NCBI GenBank assembly: GCA_030446805.1
Contig: JAUJMO010000002.1
Coordinates: 28,067 to 92,066 of the forward strand
From: Caulobacteraceae bacterium
GTDB taxonomy: Bacteria > Pseudomonadota > Alphaproteobacteria > Caulobacterales > Caulobacteraceae
Reading direction: 5' to 3'
DNA: 64,000 nucleotides
Shown: one piece after another, positions 9,736-18,466 of the stretch
How the letters are laid out: each line of letters starts with the position of its first letter
How positions within the stretch are numbered: position 1 is the first letter of the stretch
Made by a program: the position numbers and the translations under genes
The notes under the pieces: generated by a model
What the model saw: the letters and a program-made list of their open reading frames with translations, nothing else
Told to the model about the DNA's origin: nothing
The model's database searches: none

Positions 9736-10671
9736 ATGTCTCGTTCGGCGACTTGGACACCAGCCGCCATCCCCTCGCAAGCCGGCCGCCTGGCCGTGGT
9801 CACGGGCGCCAACAGCGGCCTGGGCTTTCACACCACCCTGGGGCTGGCGCGGGCGGGCGCCGAAGTGGTCCTGGCGGTGCGCGACGTGAACAAGGGACTG
9901 GCTGCGGCCGACGCCGTCCGACGGGAGATCCCGCGGGCACGGTTGTCGGTCGAGCGTCTGGACGTGGCGGTGCTGGACAGCGTGCGCGCCTTCGCCGAGC
10001 GCTGGGGCGGGCGGCCGCTGCACCTGCTGGTCGCGAATGCGGGCGTGATGGCCGTGCCCGTGCGCCGAACCACGCCCGACGGGTTCGAGCTCCAGTTCGC
10101 GACCAACTTTCTGGGGCATTTCGCGCTGGGCGCGCGGATGCTGCCCTGTCTGCGGGCCGCCTCGGGCGGCCGGCTGGTGACGCTGTCCAGCTTGGCCCAT
10201 CTGAGCGGGCGGATCGCTTTCGGCGACCTGCAGGCGGAGCGCGGCTATCGGCCGTGGAAGGCCTACGGACAGTCCAAGCTGGCGATGCTGATGTGGGCGC
10301 TGGAGCTGGAGCGACGGAGCGCACGCGAGGGCTGGGGCCTGACCGCGCTCTCCGCCCACCCGGGCTATGCGCGCACCGAGCTGATGAAGACCGGCCCCAA
10401 CCTCGGAAAGCCCATGCCGACCCTGGCGCGGCGTGCGGTGCGTTGGATGGAACCGCTGATCAGCCAGTCGGCTGGCGACGGCGCCTTGCCGGTGCTGCGC
10501 GCCGCGACCGATCCCACGGCGCAAGGCGGCAGCTATTGGGGGCCGGCCGGCTTCATGGAACTGACCGGCCCGCCCGAGCCGGCCAGGATCGCGGCGCATG
10601 CGCGTGACGAAGCGGCGGCGCGGCGGCTCTGGGACGAGGCCGAACGGCTGGCGGGCGTGCGCTGGGGCTGA
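9736..10671 (+). CDS. SDR family oxidoreductase
   Basis: The start at ATG 9736 follows CGGAGG by 6 bases; the open frame further upstream has no ribosome site. The 311-residue protein resembles the retinol dehydrogenase/protochlorophyllide-reductase-like SDR branch: VVTGANSGLGFHTTLGLARAGAEV gives the cofactor motif TGANSGLG near residue 22, then LVANAGVMAV, FATNFLGHFAL, LVTLSSLAH (catalytic Ser) and the YGQSKLAM (YxxxK) motif near 175, followed by AHPGYARTEL. The C-terminal region GALPVLRAATDP and GSYWGP is typical of that branch. The substrate is unknown, possibly a lipid aldehyde or ketone. It stands alone on this strand. Confidence 0.88.
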   Translation: MSRSATWTPAAIPSQAGRLAVVTGANSGLGFHTTLGLARAGAEVVLAVRDVNKGLAAADAVRREIPRARLSVERLDVAVLDSVRAFAERWGGRPLHLLVANAGVMAVPVRRTTPDGFELQFATNFLGHFALGARMLPCLRAASGGRLVTLSSLAHLSGRIAFGDLQAERGYRPWKAYGQSKLAMLMWALELERRSAREGWGLTALSAHPGYARTELMKTGPNLGKPMPTLARRAVRWMEPLISQSAGDGALPVLRAATDPTAQGGSYWGPAGFMELTGPPEPARIAAHARDEAAARRLWDEAERLAGVRWG

Positions 10672-10699
10672 ACCCTGGGTCTGGTTCAGCAGGCCCAGC

Positions 10700-11149
10700 C
10701 CGCGCGCCGACGACACCCAGGTCCTGTGCGCGGGTCTGTGGGGCCGCCAGTCCGACCCGGCGACGGGCTCGCAACACCCTTGGCGTCACCGGATCAGGCC
10801 GCGGGCATCCGGGGCGGAGGGTCCCGTGCCTGTTCTTCGCGGGCCTATCCCAGCAGCACCGGCCCACATCCACACGCCGCGGCAGACCAGGGCGCACGCC
10901 TCCCGGGGAGCACGGTTCGGGCTTCCGCCCGGCTGAGCCCGCCGCCATAGGCCGGCGGCCGAACAGGCCCGTCCAGCCCCGGCCGGCCATGCGCTCCAGC
11001 CAGAGGCGGACCTCGTCTGAGGCGAAGCGCGCTTTGCGTCCGCGCCAGACGACCTCGCTTCCGCCCGCCGGCATACATGGAGAGACGGGCGGTTCGCCTC
11101 CGCCGATCCCGGGCCCCCGGCGGAAGGTCTGGAGGTCGGACGCGGTCAT
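10700..11149 (-). pseudogene. Decayed 5' part of an acyl-CoA dehydrogenase gene
   Basis: On the minus strand the frames carry shuffled pieces of an acyl-CoA dehydrogenase N-terminus in the correct order. MTASDLQTFR at 11149 is followed by WRGRKARFASDEVRLWLERM and GRGW in one frame, then AYGGGLSRAEA in a second, then a CCEPVAGSDW segment (normal form QGYSEPGAGSDL) in a third, then QTRAQDLG back in another. At least three frameshifts and internal losses separate them, and the C-terminal two thirds is absent because the region ends at the SDR gene. It cannot encode an enzyme. It explains the otherwise empty 500-bp gap. Confidence 0.75.
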
Positions 11150-11193
11150 GCCTCGAAACATGCGCGCGGGCGGACAGGGGCGGCGAGCCGGTC

Positions 11194-11397
11194 CTAGCGG
11201 CCCGTCCGAACCCCCAGCAGATTGACCAGGTGAACCAGGAGCAGCATGGCTCCGGCCGCGCTCAGCAGCATCAGGAAACGCCAGGGCGCCAGGCGGGGTC
11301 CTCGGTGGAGATCGGGCGGACGGGCGCCCCGCCACCCGCAAAAGAGGGTCAGCCCAAGCGTGGCCGCCAAGAGCGACAGCGTCACGACCAGCGACAC
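11194..11397 (-). CDS. Small two-helix membrane protein
   Basis: A 67-residue frame starting at GTG 11397 encodes SLVVTLSLLAATLGLTLFCGW as one transmembrane segment, a basic proline-containing loop (RGARPPDLHRGPRLAPW), and a second segment FLMLLSAAGAMLLLVHLVNL. The two-helix hairpin with a positively charged loop argues that it is a real inner-membrane protein rather than chance. No family is recognized. It is divergent from the PodJ-like gene and shares its 180-bp upstream region, so the CtrA site there could act on both. Confidence 0.65.
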   Translation of the reverse strand: MSLVVTLSLLAATLGLTLFCGWRGARPPDLHRGPRLAPWRFLMLLSAAGAMLLLVHLVNLLGVRTGR

Positions 11398-11424
11398 AAT
11401 GGACCTCGCAACACGGCGTTAACT

Positions 11425-11440
11425 TTAACCTCTCGTTAAC
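11425..11440. promoter_or_regulatory. CtrA-binding box (TTAA-N7-TTAAC)
   Basis: TTAA at 11425-11428 and TTAAC at 11436-11440 are separated by exactly 7 bases, the full CtrA consensus. A further TTAA starts at 11419. It is about 140 bp before the PodJ-like start. Two GAnTC methylation sites (11534-11538 and 11572-11576) lie between box and start. Confidence 0.75.
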
Positions 11441-11473
11441 CCTTTCGGCCGACTACGGAAGGAAGGGCCGACT

Positions 11474-11482
11474 TTGTCCACA
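11474..11482 (+). promoter_or_regulatory. DnaA-box-like site
   Basis: TTGTCCACA matches the TTATCCACA DnaA box at 8 of 9 bases. It lies between the CtrA box and the PodJ-like start, where DnaA control of polarity genes would be expected. Evidence is the motif and its context only. Confidence 0.45.
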
Positions 11483-11577
11483 GAAGATGGGCGACCCGCA
11501 ATATCTTGGGGTGCGACCTGCTTTTCACCCCACGAGTCGACGGGTAGCGTCTGAGTAGGACCGGGGAGCATGATTCG

Positions 11578-14500
11578 ATGAGCGCGAACGCGCCGTGGAG
11601 CGTGAAGGGGATCGACCCCCAAGCGCGCGAGATCGCCAAGGATCTTGCACGACGCTCGGGCCAGACCCTGGGCGAGTGGATCAACTCCATGATCATCGAG
11701 GGCGGCAAGGGTGAAGCCCCGCCGCCCGCCGCCCGCCTCGAGCCTGAGCCGGGCCGCATCTCCGCGCGCGAGGATCGCCGCCCGGAGCGTGAGGCGCCCC
11801 GAGATCGGGAATATGCCCGAGAGCCGGCCTACGCCGACCAGCGCGACGCCTTTTTCGACGAGTACCGGCAGCCGGAGCCGGAGCGCTATGCCGAACCGAG
11901 AAGCCGCCGGGCGACCGCGGGGCTGTACCCCGAGGCGCCCCGGGCGGCGCCCCCGGCCCGCTCGCGCTTCGATTTCGAGGATCTGGGCGTTGACGAGCTG
12001 ACGCGGTTGGCGCGTGCGGTTGAGCGGTTGGGCTCGCGGGTCGAGCAGGCCGACGGCCGCACCACCATGGCGGTGACCAGCGTGGACCAGGCCGTGGCCG
12101 GGGTGCTCAGCCGGCTGGAGATGGTCGAGCGCGACCAGAGCGCGGTGGTCTCCCGTCTCGAGTCTGCGGTCGAGGACCGCCTGCGCCGCCTGGAGGAGAA
12201 CGAGGGCGGCTCACGTCAACTGGAGGCCGTGCGGCAGCTGGAGAGCGCGCTGGGCAAGGTGGCCCTGCAGCTTTTCGAGGGGGAGCAGCGGACCTCGGCC
12301 GCGGTGGCGGATCTGCGTCATGGTCTCAAGGACGTGGATTCCCGGATCGAGCGCGTGGCCGGCGAGATCCAGGCCGATGTCCGCGAAAGTCTCAGTGAGA
12401 GCGAGGCCCGCGTCCGCGCCGCGCTTAACGAGATCCGCGAGGAGGGCAAAAGTGCGGAGCACCGCGCCCGCGCCGCCTTCGCCGTGCTGCGGGAGGAGAT
12501 CAACGAAGGGGACAACCGCGCCCGCGCCGCGGCCGAGGCGCTGCAGGTCCAGATCGAGGTCAATGAAACGGGGGCTCGCGCCGCCCTGGAGCAGGTCCGC
12601 GCCGAGCTGCACCAGCAGCTGGAGCGTGAGGCGGCCGGGACGCAGAACACCCTGGGCGAGTTCCGGGGCGAGCTCGGCGAGATCGAGACCCGGACCCGCC
12701 GTACGGTGGACGACCTCAAGAACCGGGTGGAGCGGGCCGAGCAGCGCGCCGCTGCAGCCCCGCTCCTGCCGCCGCGGCCCCAGCCGGAGCCGGGCGTTCT
12801 GGTGGAGCAGGTGGTCGCCCGTGTGGCCGAGCGGCTGGAGCGAGCCGAGGACAAGACGGGCGAAGCCTTGCGCTCGCTCGAAAGCTCCTTCGCCGCCCTG
12901 GACCGGCGGCTGCAGGCGGCCGAAGGCCAGCTGGATCCCAGGGCCGCCGCCGCTCTGGAGGAGCAGGTCGGCGCCCGCTTTGAAAGCCTCGCCGCCGAGC
13001 TGACCAGTCAGATGGAGGCGGCGCGCCATGAGATGGCGGACCGTCTGACGGATGTCGCCGACAATCGTCGGCTTGACGAGATGGAAGCCGCGCTTCGCGA
13101 CCTGCAGCGTCACGCCGAGGCGGCCGAACGGCGCCAAAGCGACGCTATCGAGCGCATGGGCCGCGAGGTCATGCGCGTCACCGAGGCGCTCAACGCCCGC
13201 GTGGCGGGGGTCGAGGTCCAAACGGGCGAAACGGTGGCCCGCCTCAGCGAGCAGCTCGGCGCCCGTCTGCTGGAAGTGGAGACCGGGACGGACCGCGCCG
13301 TGGCCGAAACGGTTCAGAAGCTCGACACCCGCGTGGGCGCCCTGGAGACCCAGACGGGCGAGATCGTCTCGCGCGCCGCCGAGGCGCTGACCTCGCGGCT
13401 GGCCGGCGCCGAGGTCCAGTTCGGGCAGGCCGCCGAGGCGCTGGGCGCCCGGGTCGCCGCTGTCGAAACCCAGGTCGGCCAGACGGTGACGGAGGCGACC
13501 GAGACCCTCGGGTCCCGCGTCGCCGCCGTGGAGGCCAAGGCCGACGAGGCCGTGGCCCGCGCCGCCGAGGCCCTGACCTCGCGAGTCGCCGGTGTCGAGG
13601 CTCAGGTCGAGCAGGTTGCGGAGGCGCTGGGCGCCCGCGTCGTAGCTGCCGAAACCCAGGTCGGCCAAGCCGTGCTGGAGGCGACCGACCTGCTTGGGTC
13701 CCGCGTCGCCGCCGTGGAGTCCAAGGCCGATGAGGCCGTGGCCCGCGCGTCCGAGGTTCTCACCAGCCGCGTGGCCGAACTGGAGGCCGAGCTGGCCGAT
13801 CAGGGCCGGCGCACGCTGGAGCAGGTCACGGACGCCCTGCACGATCGCCTGGCCGGGGCGGAGACCCAGGCGGGCGAGGCTGTGGCGCGCGCCACCGAGG
13901 CGCTCACCGCCCGCGTCGAATCCGTCGAGGCCCAGACCGGCGAAGCCGTGGACCGCGTGATCGGCATCGTCGAAAAGCGCCTGCAGCGCACGGACGAGAC
14001 CCAGGCCGCCGCCCTAGAGACTCTGGGCGGCGAAATGGCCCGCATCTCCGAGCGGCTGGCCGATCGCATCGACAATGCCGAGCGCCGCTCGGCCGAGGCC
14101 ATCGAAGAGGTCGGGGACAAGGTCGGCGAGGTCAGCGAGCGGCTGAATCAGCGCTATGAGCGCGCCGCCACCAGCCTGTCCGAGCGCATGCGCGAGAGCG
14201 AGGAGCGCCTCGCCCGTGTGCTGGAGGAGACCCGCGCGCGCCTGGACGCGCGCCTGGCCGAAGCCCAGCGCGGCCTGATGGACACCATCGACCACCGGGT
14301 CGGGAGCTCCGAGCGCGGCTTCAGCCAAGCGCTTGAGTCCCAAGTCGGCGACGTCGCCCAGAGCCTGTCCGGCCGCCTGGACCAGGTCGTCGCCGAGGTC
14401 CGCCGCGAGCTCGTCCAGACCGTTGACGCTCGCGTGGGCGAAACGGAGCGTGGCTTCGTGGAACGGCTGGAGCAGTCGGTCGGAGAAACCCGTCGCGACC

Positions 14501-16719
14501 TGACCGAGACGCTGGACGCCCGTGTGGGCGAGACCGAGCGCGAACTGGCCGTTCGTTTGGAGCGCACCGCCTGGGAGCAGCGAGGGCTGGTCGAGGCGCT
14601 GGACGCCAAGGTCGGCGAAACCGAACGCGGGTTCGCCGATCGCCTGGAGCAGACGGTGGGGGAGACCCGCCGCGAACTGGAGCAAGTCGTCGGCGCGCGG
14701 CTCGGCCAGACGGAGCGCGAGCTGGCCAGTCGGCTTTCCGAGACGATCGAGCAGACCGAGCGTGACTGGTCCCAGTCGCTGCAAGCCGCCGTGGCGGAGC
14801 CTCGCAGCGTCATCGCCGATCTCGAGCAGCGGCTGGACCAGACGGAGCGCGACGCCTCCGACCGGCTGCAGAGCTCGCTGGCCCAACTCGTCTCGCGGGT
14901 GGACCAGGTTTCTGTGGAGGCGCTGGACGAGTTCAAGTCCGATCCGGCCGACCTGGCCCTGCCGGAGACCGGCCTGCAGGCCCAGGCTGGCGCGGTGGAC
15001 ACCATCCCCGCTGGAGCCGAGGAGGACGACGACCTCCAACCCTTCTCGGCCTTCGCAACGGCGGACGGGTTCCGTCACGCCCCGCTGGAGCTGGACGATC
15101 CCTTCGTTCCGGCGGCCATCGCGCCGGTGGTGACCACCGTTCTGGCGGAAGTCGCCGAGCCCGAGCAGCCGGTCGTCTATGCGGCGCCGGCGGTTGAACC
15201 AGCTCCGGCTGAACCCGCCCCGGCTGAACCCGCTCCGGCTGAACCCGCTCCGGTCGAAGCCGCGGCGGCCGACCCGGCCCCCACCCCGGCGAGCCTCATG
15301 GACGAGGGTTACGGCGCCGACTTCGACGTGGACGACGAGTTCGTGACGGCCACGCCGGCTCCCGCCCTCGCCGCCGCTCCGCCGGTCGAGCTCCCGGTCC
15401 AGGGGACGCCCGCGGAGGAGTGGAGCTTCGACGTCGAGCCCACGCAAGCGGCCGGCCCGGAAGCGGTCGCCTCCGAGCCCGCCGCACCGCAGGGCGAAAG
15501 CGCCCCCGTAGAGGCCGCCGCGAGCCTGTCGCCCACCCGGCGGCTGATCGAGGAGGCCCGGGCCAAGGCCAAGGCCGCCAGCGACGACGGCAAGCCGGCC
15601 CGCAAGGGCAAGGTCTCCGCGCTGGACCTGGGACCCCCGCCGCCCATGATCGGGCTGCGCGGCTCGGGCCTGCGCGCGCCCAATGTAGGCGGTTTCCTGG
15701 GCCGCCTGGGCAAGAAGAAGGAGGACAAGGACGCCTCCACCGTGCGCACCACGGCGCTCGTGGCGGGGGTCAGCTTCGCCGCCAGCGCCATGTTCGCAGG
15801 CACCTGGCTACTGAACGAGAAGGGCGACGGGGCCGAAGCGGAGACCTCCGCCAAGGTCGCGGCCGGACCCGCCGCCTCGTCCCAGGGTGCGACGCCCCTG
15901 GCCGCCTCCCTGGTGGTGACCAGCCCCAACGCCACGGCGGCGGCCGTGGCCCCGCCCACGCCCAACCCGGACGGGCCCCTGCTCTATGCGGGCGCGGTAC
16001 GCGCCTTTCAGGCCGGCCAGAACGAAGCGGGCCAGCGCGACCTCCGCATCGCGGCGGAGGGCGGTCATCCGCCCGCCCAGCTCTACCTCGCCACCCTGTA
16101 CAGCGAAGGCCGGGGCGGGCTGCAACGCGACCCGGTGCAGGCGCGCCGCTGGACGGCCAGCGCCGCGGCGCTGGGCAATCGGACGGCCATGCACAACCTG
16201 GCCATGTCCTTCGTGGAAGGAGAGGGCGGCGCCACCGATTACGCAGCGGCGGCCCAGTGGTTCCGGCGTGCGGCCGACCTTGGCCTGACGGACAGCCAGT
16301 ACAACCTCGGCTACCTGTTCGAGCAGGGCCGGGGCGTGCCCCCCGACCCGACCGAAGCCTACAAGTGGTATCTGATCGCGGCCCGCCTGGGCGGCGACGC
16401 CGAGGCCCGCTCGAGCGCGGAGCGGCTGCGGTCCACGCTGACGCCTGTGGCCCAGGCCACGGCCGAACGCACCGCCCTGGCTTTCCGTCCGGCGGCGACG
16501 CCGATTCCGGCCGCCGCGCCCGCGACGACGGTGCAGCCCCAACTGGCGGCGGCGCAGCAAGCGCTGTCACGGTTGGGCTACTATCGCGGTCCGTCGGACG
16601 GCGTGCCCTCGCCTGCGCTCAGTCGCGCCATCGCGGCCTGGCAGAGCAGCGCCGGCCTGGAGCCCACGGGAGCCGTCACGGGCGACACGCTGCAGCGGCT
16701 GCAGTCGGCGGCCGGCTAG
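11578..16719 (+). CDS. podJ: PodJ-like polar organizer: coiled coil, TM, SEL1 repeats, peptidoglycan-binding domain
   Basis: 1713 residues. The N-terminus APWSVKGIDPQAREIAKDLA followed by RRSGQTLGEWIN is the hallmark of PodJ localization factors. Residues about 130-1130 are an almost unbroken coiled coil rich in Glu, Arg and Ala with internal 14- to 41-residue repeats (SRVAAVEAKADEAVARAAEAL-like units). About 1130-1380 is an acidic, proline-rich linker with repeated PAPAE units. One membrane segment lies near 1393-1412 (ALVAGVSFAASAMFAGTWLL), then SEL1 repeats at about 1464-1620 and a C-terminal peptidoglycan-binding domain at 1655-1713. In Caulobacter PodJ (974 residues) organizes the new pole through PleC and pilus/holdfast assembly; this one is nearly twice as long owing to the coiled coil. 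Cytoplasm is N-terminal, periplasm C-terminal. Confidence 0.88.
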   Translation: MSANAPWSVKGIDPQAREIAKDLARRSGQTLGEWINSMIIEGGKGEAPPPAARLEPEPGRISAREDRRPEREAPRDREYAREPAYADQRDAFFDEYRQPEPERYAEPRSRRATAGLYPEAPRAAPPARSRFDFEDLGVDELTRLARAVERLGSRVEQADGRTTMAVTSVDQAVAGVLSRLEMVERDQSAVVSRLESAVEDRLRRLEENEGGSRQLEAVRQLESALGKVALQLFEGEQRTSAAVADLRHGLKDVDSRIERVAGEIQADVRESLSESEARVRAALNEIREEGKSAEHRARAAFAVLREEINEGDNRARAAAEALQVQIEVNETGARAALEQVRAELHQQLEREAAGTQNTLGEFRGELGEIETRTRRTVDDLKNRVERAEQRAAAAPLLPPRPQPEPGVLVEQVVARVAERLERAEDKTGEALRSLESSFAALDRRLQAAEGQLDPRAAAALEEQVGARFESLAAELTSQMEAARHEMADRLTDVADNRRLDEMEAALRDLQRHAEAAERRQSDAIERMGREVMRVTEALNARVAGVEVQTGETVARLSEQLGARLLEVETGTDRAVAETVQKLDTRVGALETQTGEIVSRAAEALTSRLAGAEVQFGQAAEALGARVAAVETQVGQTVTEATETLGSRVAAVEAKADEAVARAAEALTSRVAGVEAQVEQVAEALGARVVAAETQVGQAVLEATDLLGSRVAAVESKADEAVARASEVLTSRVAELEAELADQGRRTLEQVTDALHDRLAGAETQAGEAVARATEALTARVESVEAQTGEAVDRVIGIVEKRLQRTDETQAAALETLGGEMARISERLADRIDNAERRSAEAIEEVGDKVGEVSERLNQRYERAATSLSERMRESEERLARVLEETRARLDARLAEAQRGLMDTIDHRVGSSERGFSQALESQVGDVAQSLSGRLDQVVAEVRRELVQTVDARVGETERGFVERLEQSVGETRRDLTETLDARVGETERELAVRLERTAWEQRGLVEALDAKVGETERGFADRLEQTVGETRRELEQVVGARLGQTERELASRLSETIEQTERDWSQSLQAAVAEPRSVIADLEQRLDQTERDASDRLQSSLAQLVSRVDQVSVEALDEFKSDPADLALPETGLQAQAGAVDTIPAGAEEDDDLQPFSAFATADGFRHAPLELDDPFVPAAIAPVVTTVLAEVAEPEQPVVYAAPAVEPAPAEPAPAEPAPAEPAPVEAAAADPAPTPASLMDEGYGADFDVDDEFVTATPAPALAAAPPVELPVQGTPAEEWSFDVEPTQAAGPEAVASEPAAPQGESAPVEAAASLSPTRRLIEEARAKAKAASDDGKPARKGKVSALDLGPPPPMIGLRGSGLRAPNVGGFLGRLGKKKEDKDASTVRTTALVAGVSFAASAMFAGTWLLNEKGDGAEAETSAKVAAGPAASSQGATPLAASLVVTSPNATAAAVAPPTPNPDGPLLYAGAVRAFQAGQNEAGQRDLRIAAEGGHPPAQLYLATLYSEGRGGLQRDPVQARRWTASAAALGNRTAMHNLAMSFVEGEGGATDYAAAAQWFRRAADLGLTDSQYNLGYLFEQGRGVPPDPTEAYKWYLIAARLGGDAEARSSAERLRSTLTPVAQATAERTALAFRPAATPIPAAAPATTVQPQLAAAQQALSRLGYYRGPSDGVPSPALSRAIAAWQSSAGLEPTGAVTGDTLQRLQSAAG

Positions 16720-16759
16720 GGGTTCCACGCCCGCCCCGTCCGGGTGCTAAGGACAGGGC

Positions 16760-17680
16760 GTGGACGTCTATCTCCCCATTGCCGAGATTTCAGTCAACGC
16801 GCCCCTGCTGGTCGCGTTGGGGGCGGCCGTGGGATTCATCTCCGGCCTGTTCGGCATCGGCGGCGGGTTCCTGATGACGCCGGTGCTGGTGCTCATGGGC
16901 GTGCCCTCGGCGGTGGCCGTGGCCAGCGAAGCCAACCACGTCACCGGCTCCTCGGTCTCCAGCGTGATCGCCTATCGTCGACGGCGGGCGGTCGACTTCC
17001 GCATGGGAGGGGTGATGGCCGCCGGAGGCGCGATCGGGTCCTTCATCGGGGTGGAGGTGTTTCGCTGGCTGCGCCTGCTGGGCCAGGCCGATCTGGTGGT
17101 CTCGCTCTCCTATCTCGTGTTTCTGAGCATCATCGGCGCCTTGATGCTTTCGGAAAGCCTGGGACAGGTGCTCCGGCGGCGGCGCGGCGAAGCCCTGACC
17201 AGGCCCCTACGCGCCCGCCGGCCCGGCTGGCATCGCCTGCCCTGGCGGATGCGCTTTCCGCGATCGCGGCTCTACATCAGCGTGATCCCCCCCGTGCTGC
17301 TGGGCGTTGGCGTGGGCGTGCTGTCCGCCATCATGGGCGTGGGCGGCGGGTTCATCCTGGTGCCGGCCATGATCTATCTGCTCCGGATGCCCGCCAGCGT
17401 GGTGGTGGGCACCAGCCTGTTCCAGATCGTCATCACCACGGCCATCACCAGCGTTCTCCAGGCCGGACGCAATCAGACGGTGGACGTGGTGCTGGCGACC
17501 TTGCTGCTCGTGGGCGGAGTGGTCGGCGCCCAGTTCGGGGCGCGGCTCTCCATGCGTTTCCGCCCCGAGACGCTGCGGGCGGTCCTGGGCCTGATCGTGC
17601 TCCTGGTGGGCCTGCGCATGGGGCTCAGTCTGATCGTCCGTCCGGAGGACATGTTCCAGCTCGCGCCGGGAGGCTCCTAG
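16760..17680 (+). CDS. TSUP family transporter (TauE/SafE-like)
   Basis: A 306-residue membrane protein beginning at GTG 16760 after AAGGACA. It has the duplicated TauE/SafE signature: GLFGIGGGFLMTPVLVLMGV near residue 32 and AIMGVGGGFILVPAMIYLL near 193, each followed by two to three transmembrane helices. A basic loop (RRRRGEALTRPLRARRPGW) joins the halves. TSUP proteins export sulfite, sulfoacetate or related organosulfur or organic acid anions. The next gene starts one base after its stop and encodes a TIGR02186 protein, a pairing common in alphaproteobacteria, so the two probably work together in the membrane. Confidence 0.9.
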   Translation: MDVYLPIAEISVNAPLLVALGAAVGFISGLFGIGGGFLMTPVLVLMGVPSAVAVASEANHVTGSSVSSVIAYRRRRAVDFRMGGVMAAGGAIGSFIGVEVFRWLRLLGQADLVVSLSYLVFLSIIGALMLSESLGQVLRRRRGEALTRPLRARRPGWHRLPWRMRFPRSRLYISVIPPVLLGVGVGVLSAIMGVGGGFILVPAMIYLLRMPASVVVGTSLFQIVITTAITSVLQAGRNQTVDVVLATLLLVGGVVGAQFGARLSMRFRPETLRAVLGLIVLLVGLRMGLSLIVRPEDMFQLAPGGS

Positions 17681-18466
17681 GTGGGCGTCGCGCTTCCGCC
17701 TCCACCGCCCGCGCCGGTCGTGCTCGCGCCCCCGCGCGCCCGGGTCAGCGCGGCCCTGACGGACACACGAATCCAGGTCAGCTCCGACTTCCGCGGCGCG
17801 CGCATCGTGCTCTACGGGGCCGTGTTCGACCCCGAGCGTGCGCGGCACGACGTGGTGGTGGTGGTTCGCGGTCCGGAGGAGCCGGTGCGCATCGTGCGCA
17901 AGGTTCGCATCGCCGGCCTGTGGCTGAACACCCCGCCCGAGGTCTTCCGCGGCGCACCCGGTTATTACATGGCCGCCTCCAACCGGCCCTTGGCGGAGGT
18001 GACCGGCTTCGCCTGGAGGCGGCGCCTGAGGTTGGGGGTGGACAACATCGCCCTGGAGCAGGAGGCGCAGCGCACCGAAACGCTTTACGGCGTCGAGGGC
18101 GTGCTCGTGAGCCCTCTGGAGGAGGACTACTTCGACTTCCGGCGCGCCGTCGTTCGGCTGAAACAGCGGGAAGGCCTCTACGCCGCCGACAGCGACGCCG
18201 TGCGCTTCGTCGACGACGGACTTTTCCGCGCAGACATCGCGCTGCCGGCCGTCGCTCCCACGGGGCGCTACGAGGCGGACATCCACCTGTTCCGGGATGG
18301 CCGCCCTGTGGCTCTCCGCACCCGGACGCTGACCGTGGAGAAGGTCGGGCTGGAGCGGTTCCTGTACATTCTCGCCCATGAAAGGCCCTGGACCTATGGC
18401 GTCGTCTCCGTCCTCCTCGCCCTCACCGCAGGCTGGACCGCGTCCGCCGTCTTCCGAAGACGCTGA
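17681..18466 (+). CDS. TIGR02186 family membrane-anchored protein
   Basis: The 261-residue protein starts at GTG 17681, directly abutting the TSUP stop. It matches the TIGR02186 family: IQVSSDFRGARIVLYGAVFD, then VVVVVRGPEEPVRIVRK and AGLWLNTPPEVFRGAPGYYM near residue 80-105. The C-terminus ends with a transmembrane helix (YGVVSVLLALTAGWTASAVF) and an RRR tail. The bulk is predicted extracytoplasmic, although no clean signal peptide is visible after the proline-rich start. Function is unknown; conserved linkage to TSUP transporters suggests a periplasmic accessory domain for anion export. Confidence 0.85.
   Translation: MGVALPPPPPAPVVLAPPRARVSAALTDTRIQVSSDFRGARIVLYGAVFDPERARHDVVVVVRGPEEPVRIVRKVRIAGLWLNTPPEVFRGAPGYYMAASNRPLAEVTGFAWRRRLRLGVDNIALEQEAQRTETLYGVEGVLVSPLEEDYFDFRRAVVRLKQREGLYAADSDAVRFVDDGLFRADIALPAVAPTGRYEADIHLFRDGRPVALRTRTLTVEKVGLERFLYILAHERPWTYGVVSVLLALTAGWTASAVFRRR

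Noticed and set aside
9716..9745. GGAAC followed by CGTT as a general-stress promoter for the SDR at 9736
   Set aside because: The spacing is 21 bases rather than 16-17, and the putative -10 would lie inside the coding region.
12211..14120. Regular DNA repeats that might suggest a CRISPR-like or satellite array
   Set aside because: They are codon-level repeats of the coiled coil in the PodJ-like protein, in frame and imperfect, without conserved repeat-spacer structure.
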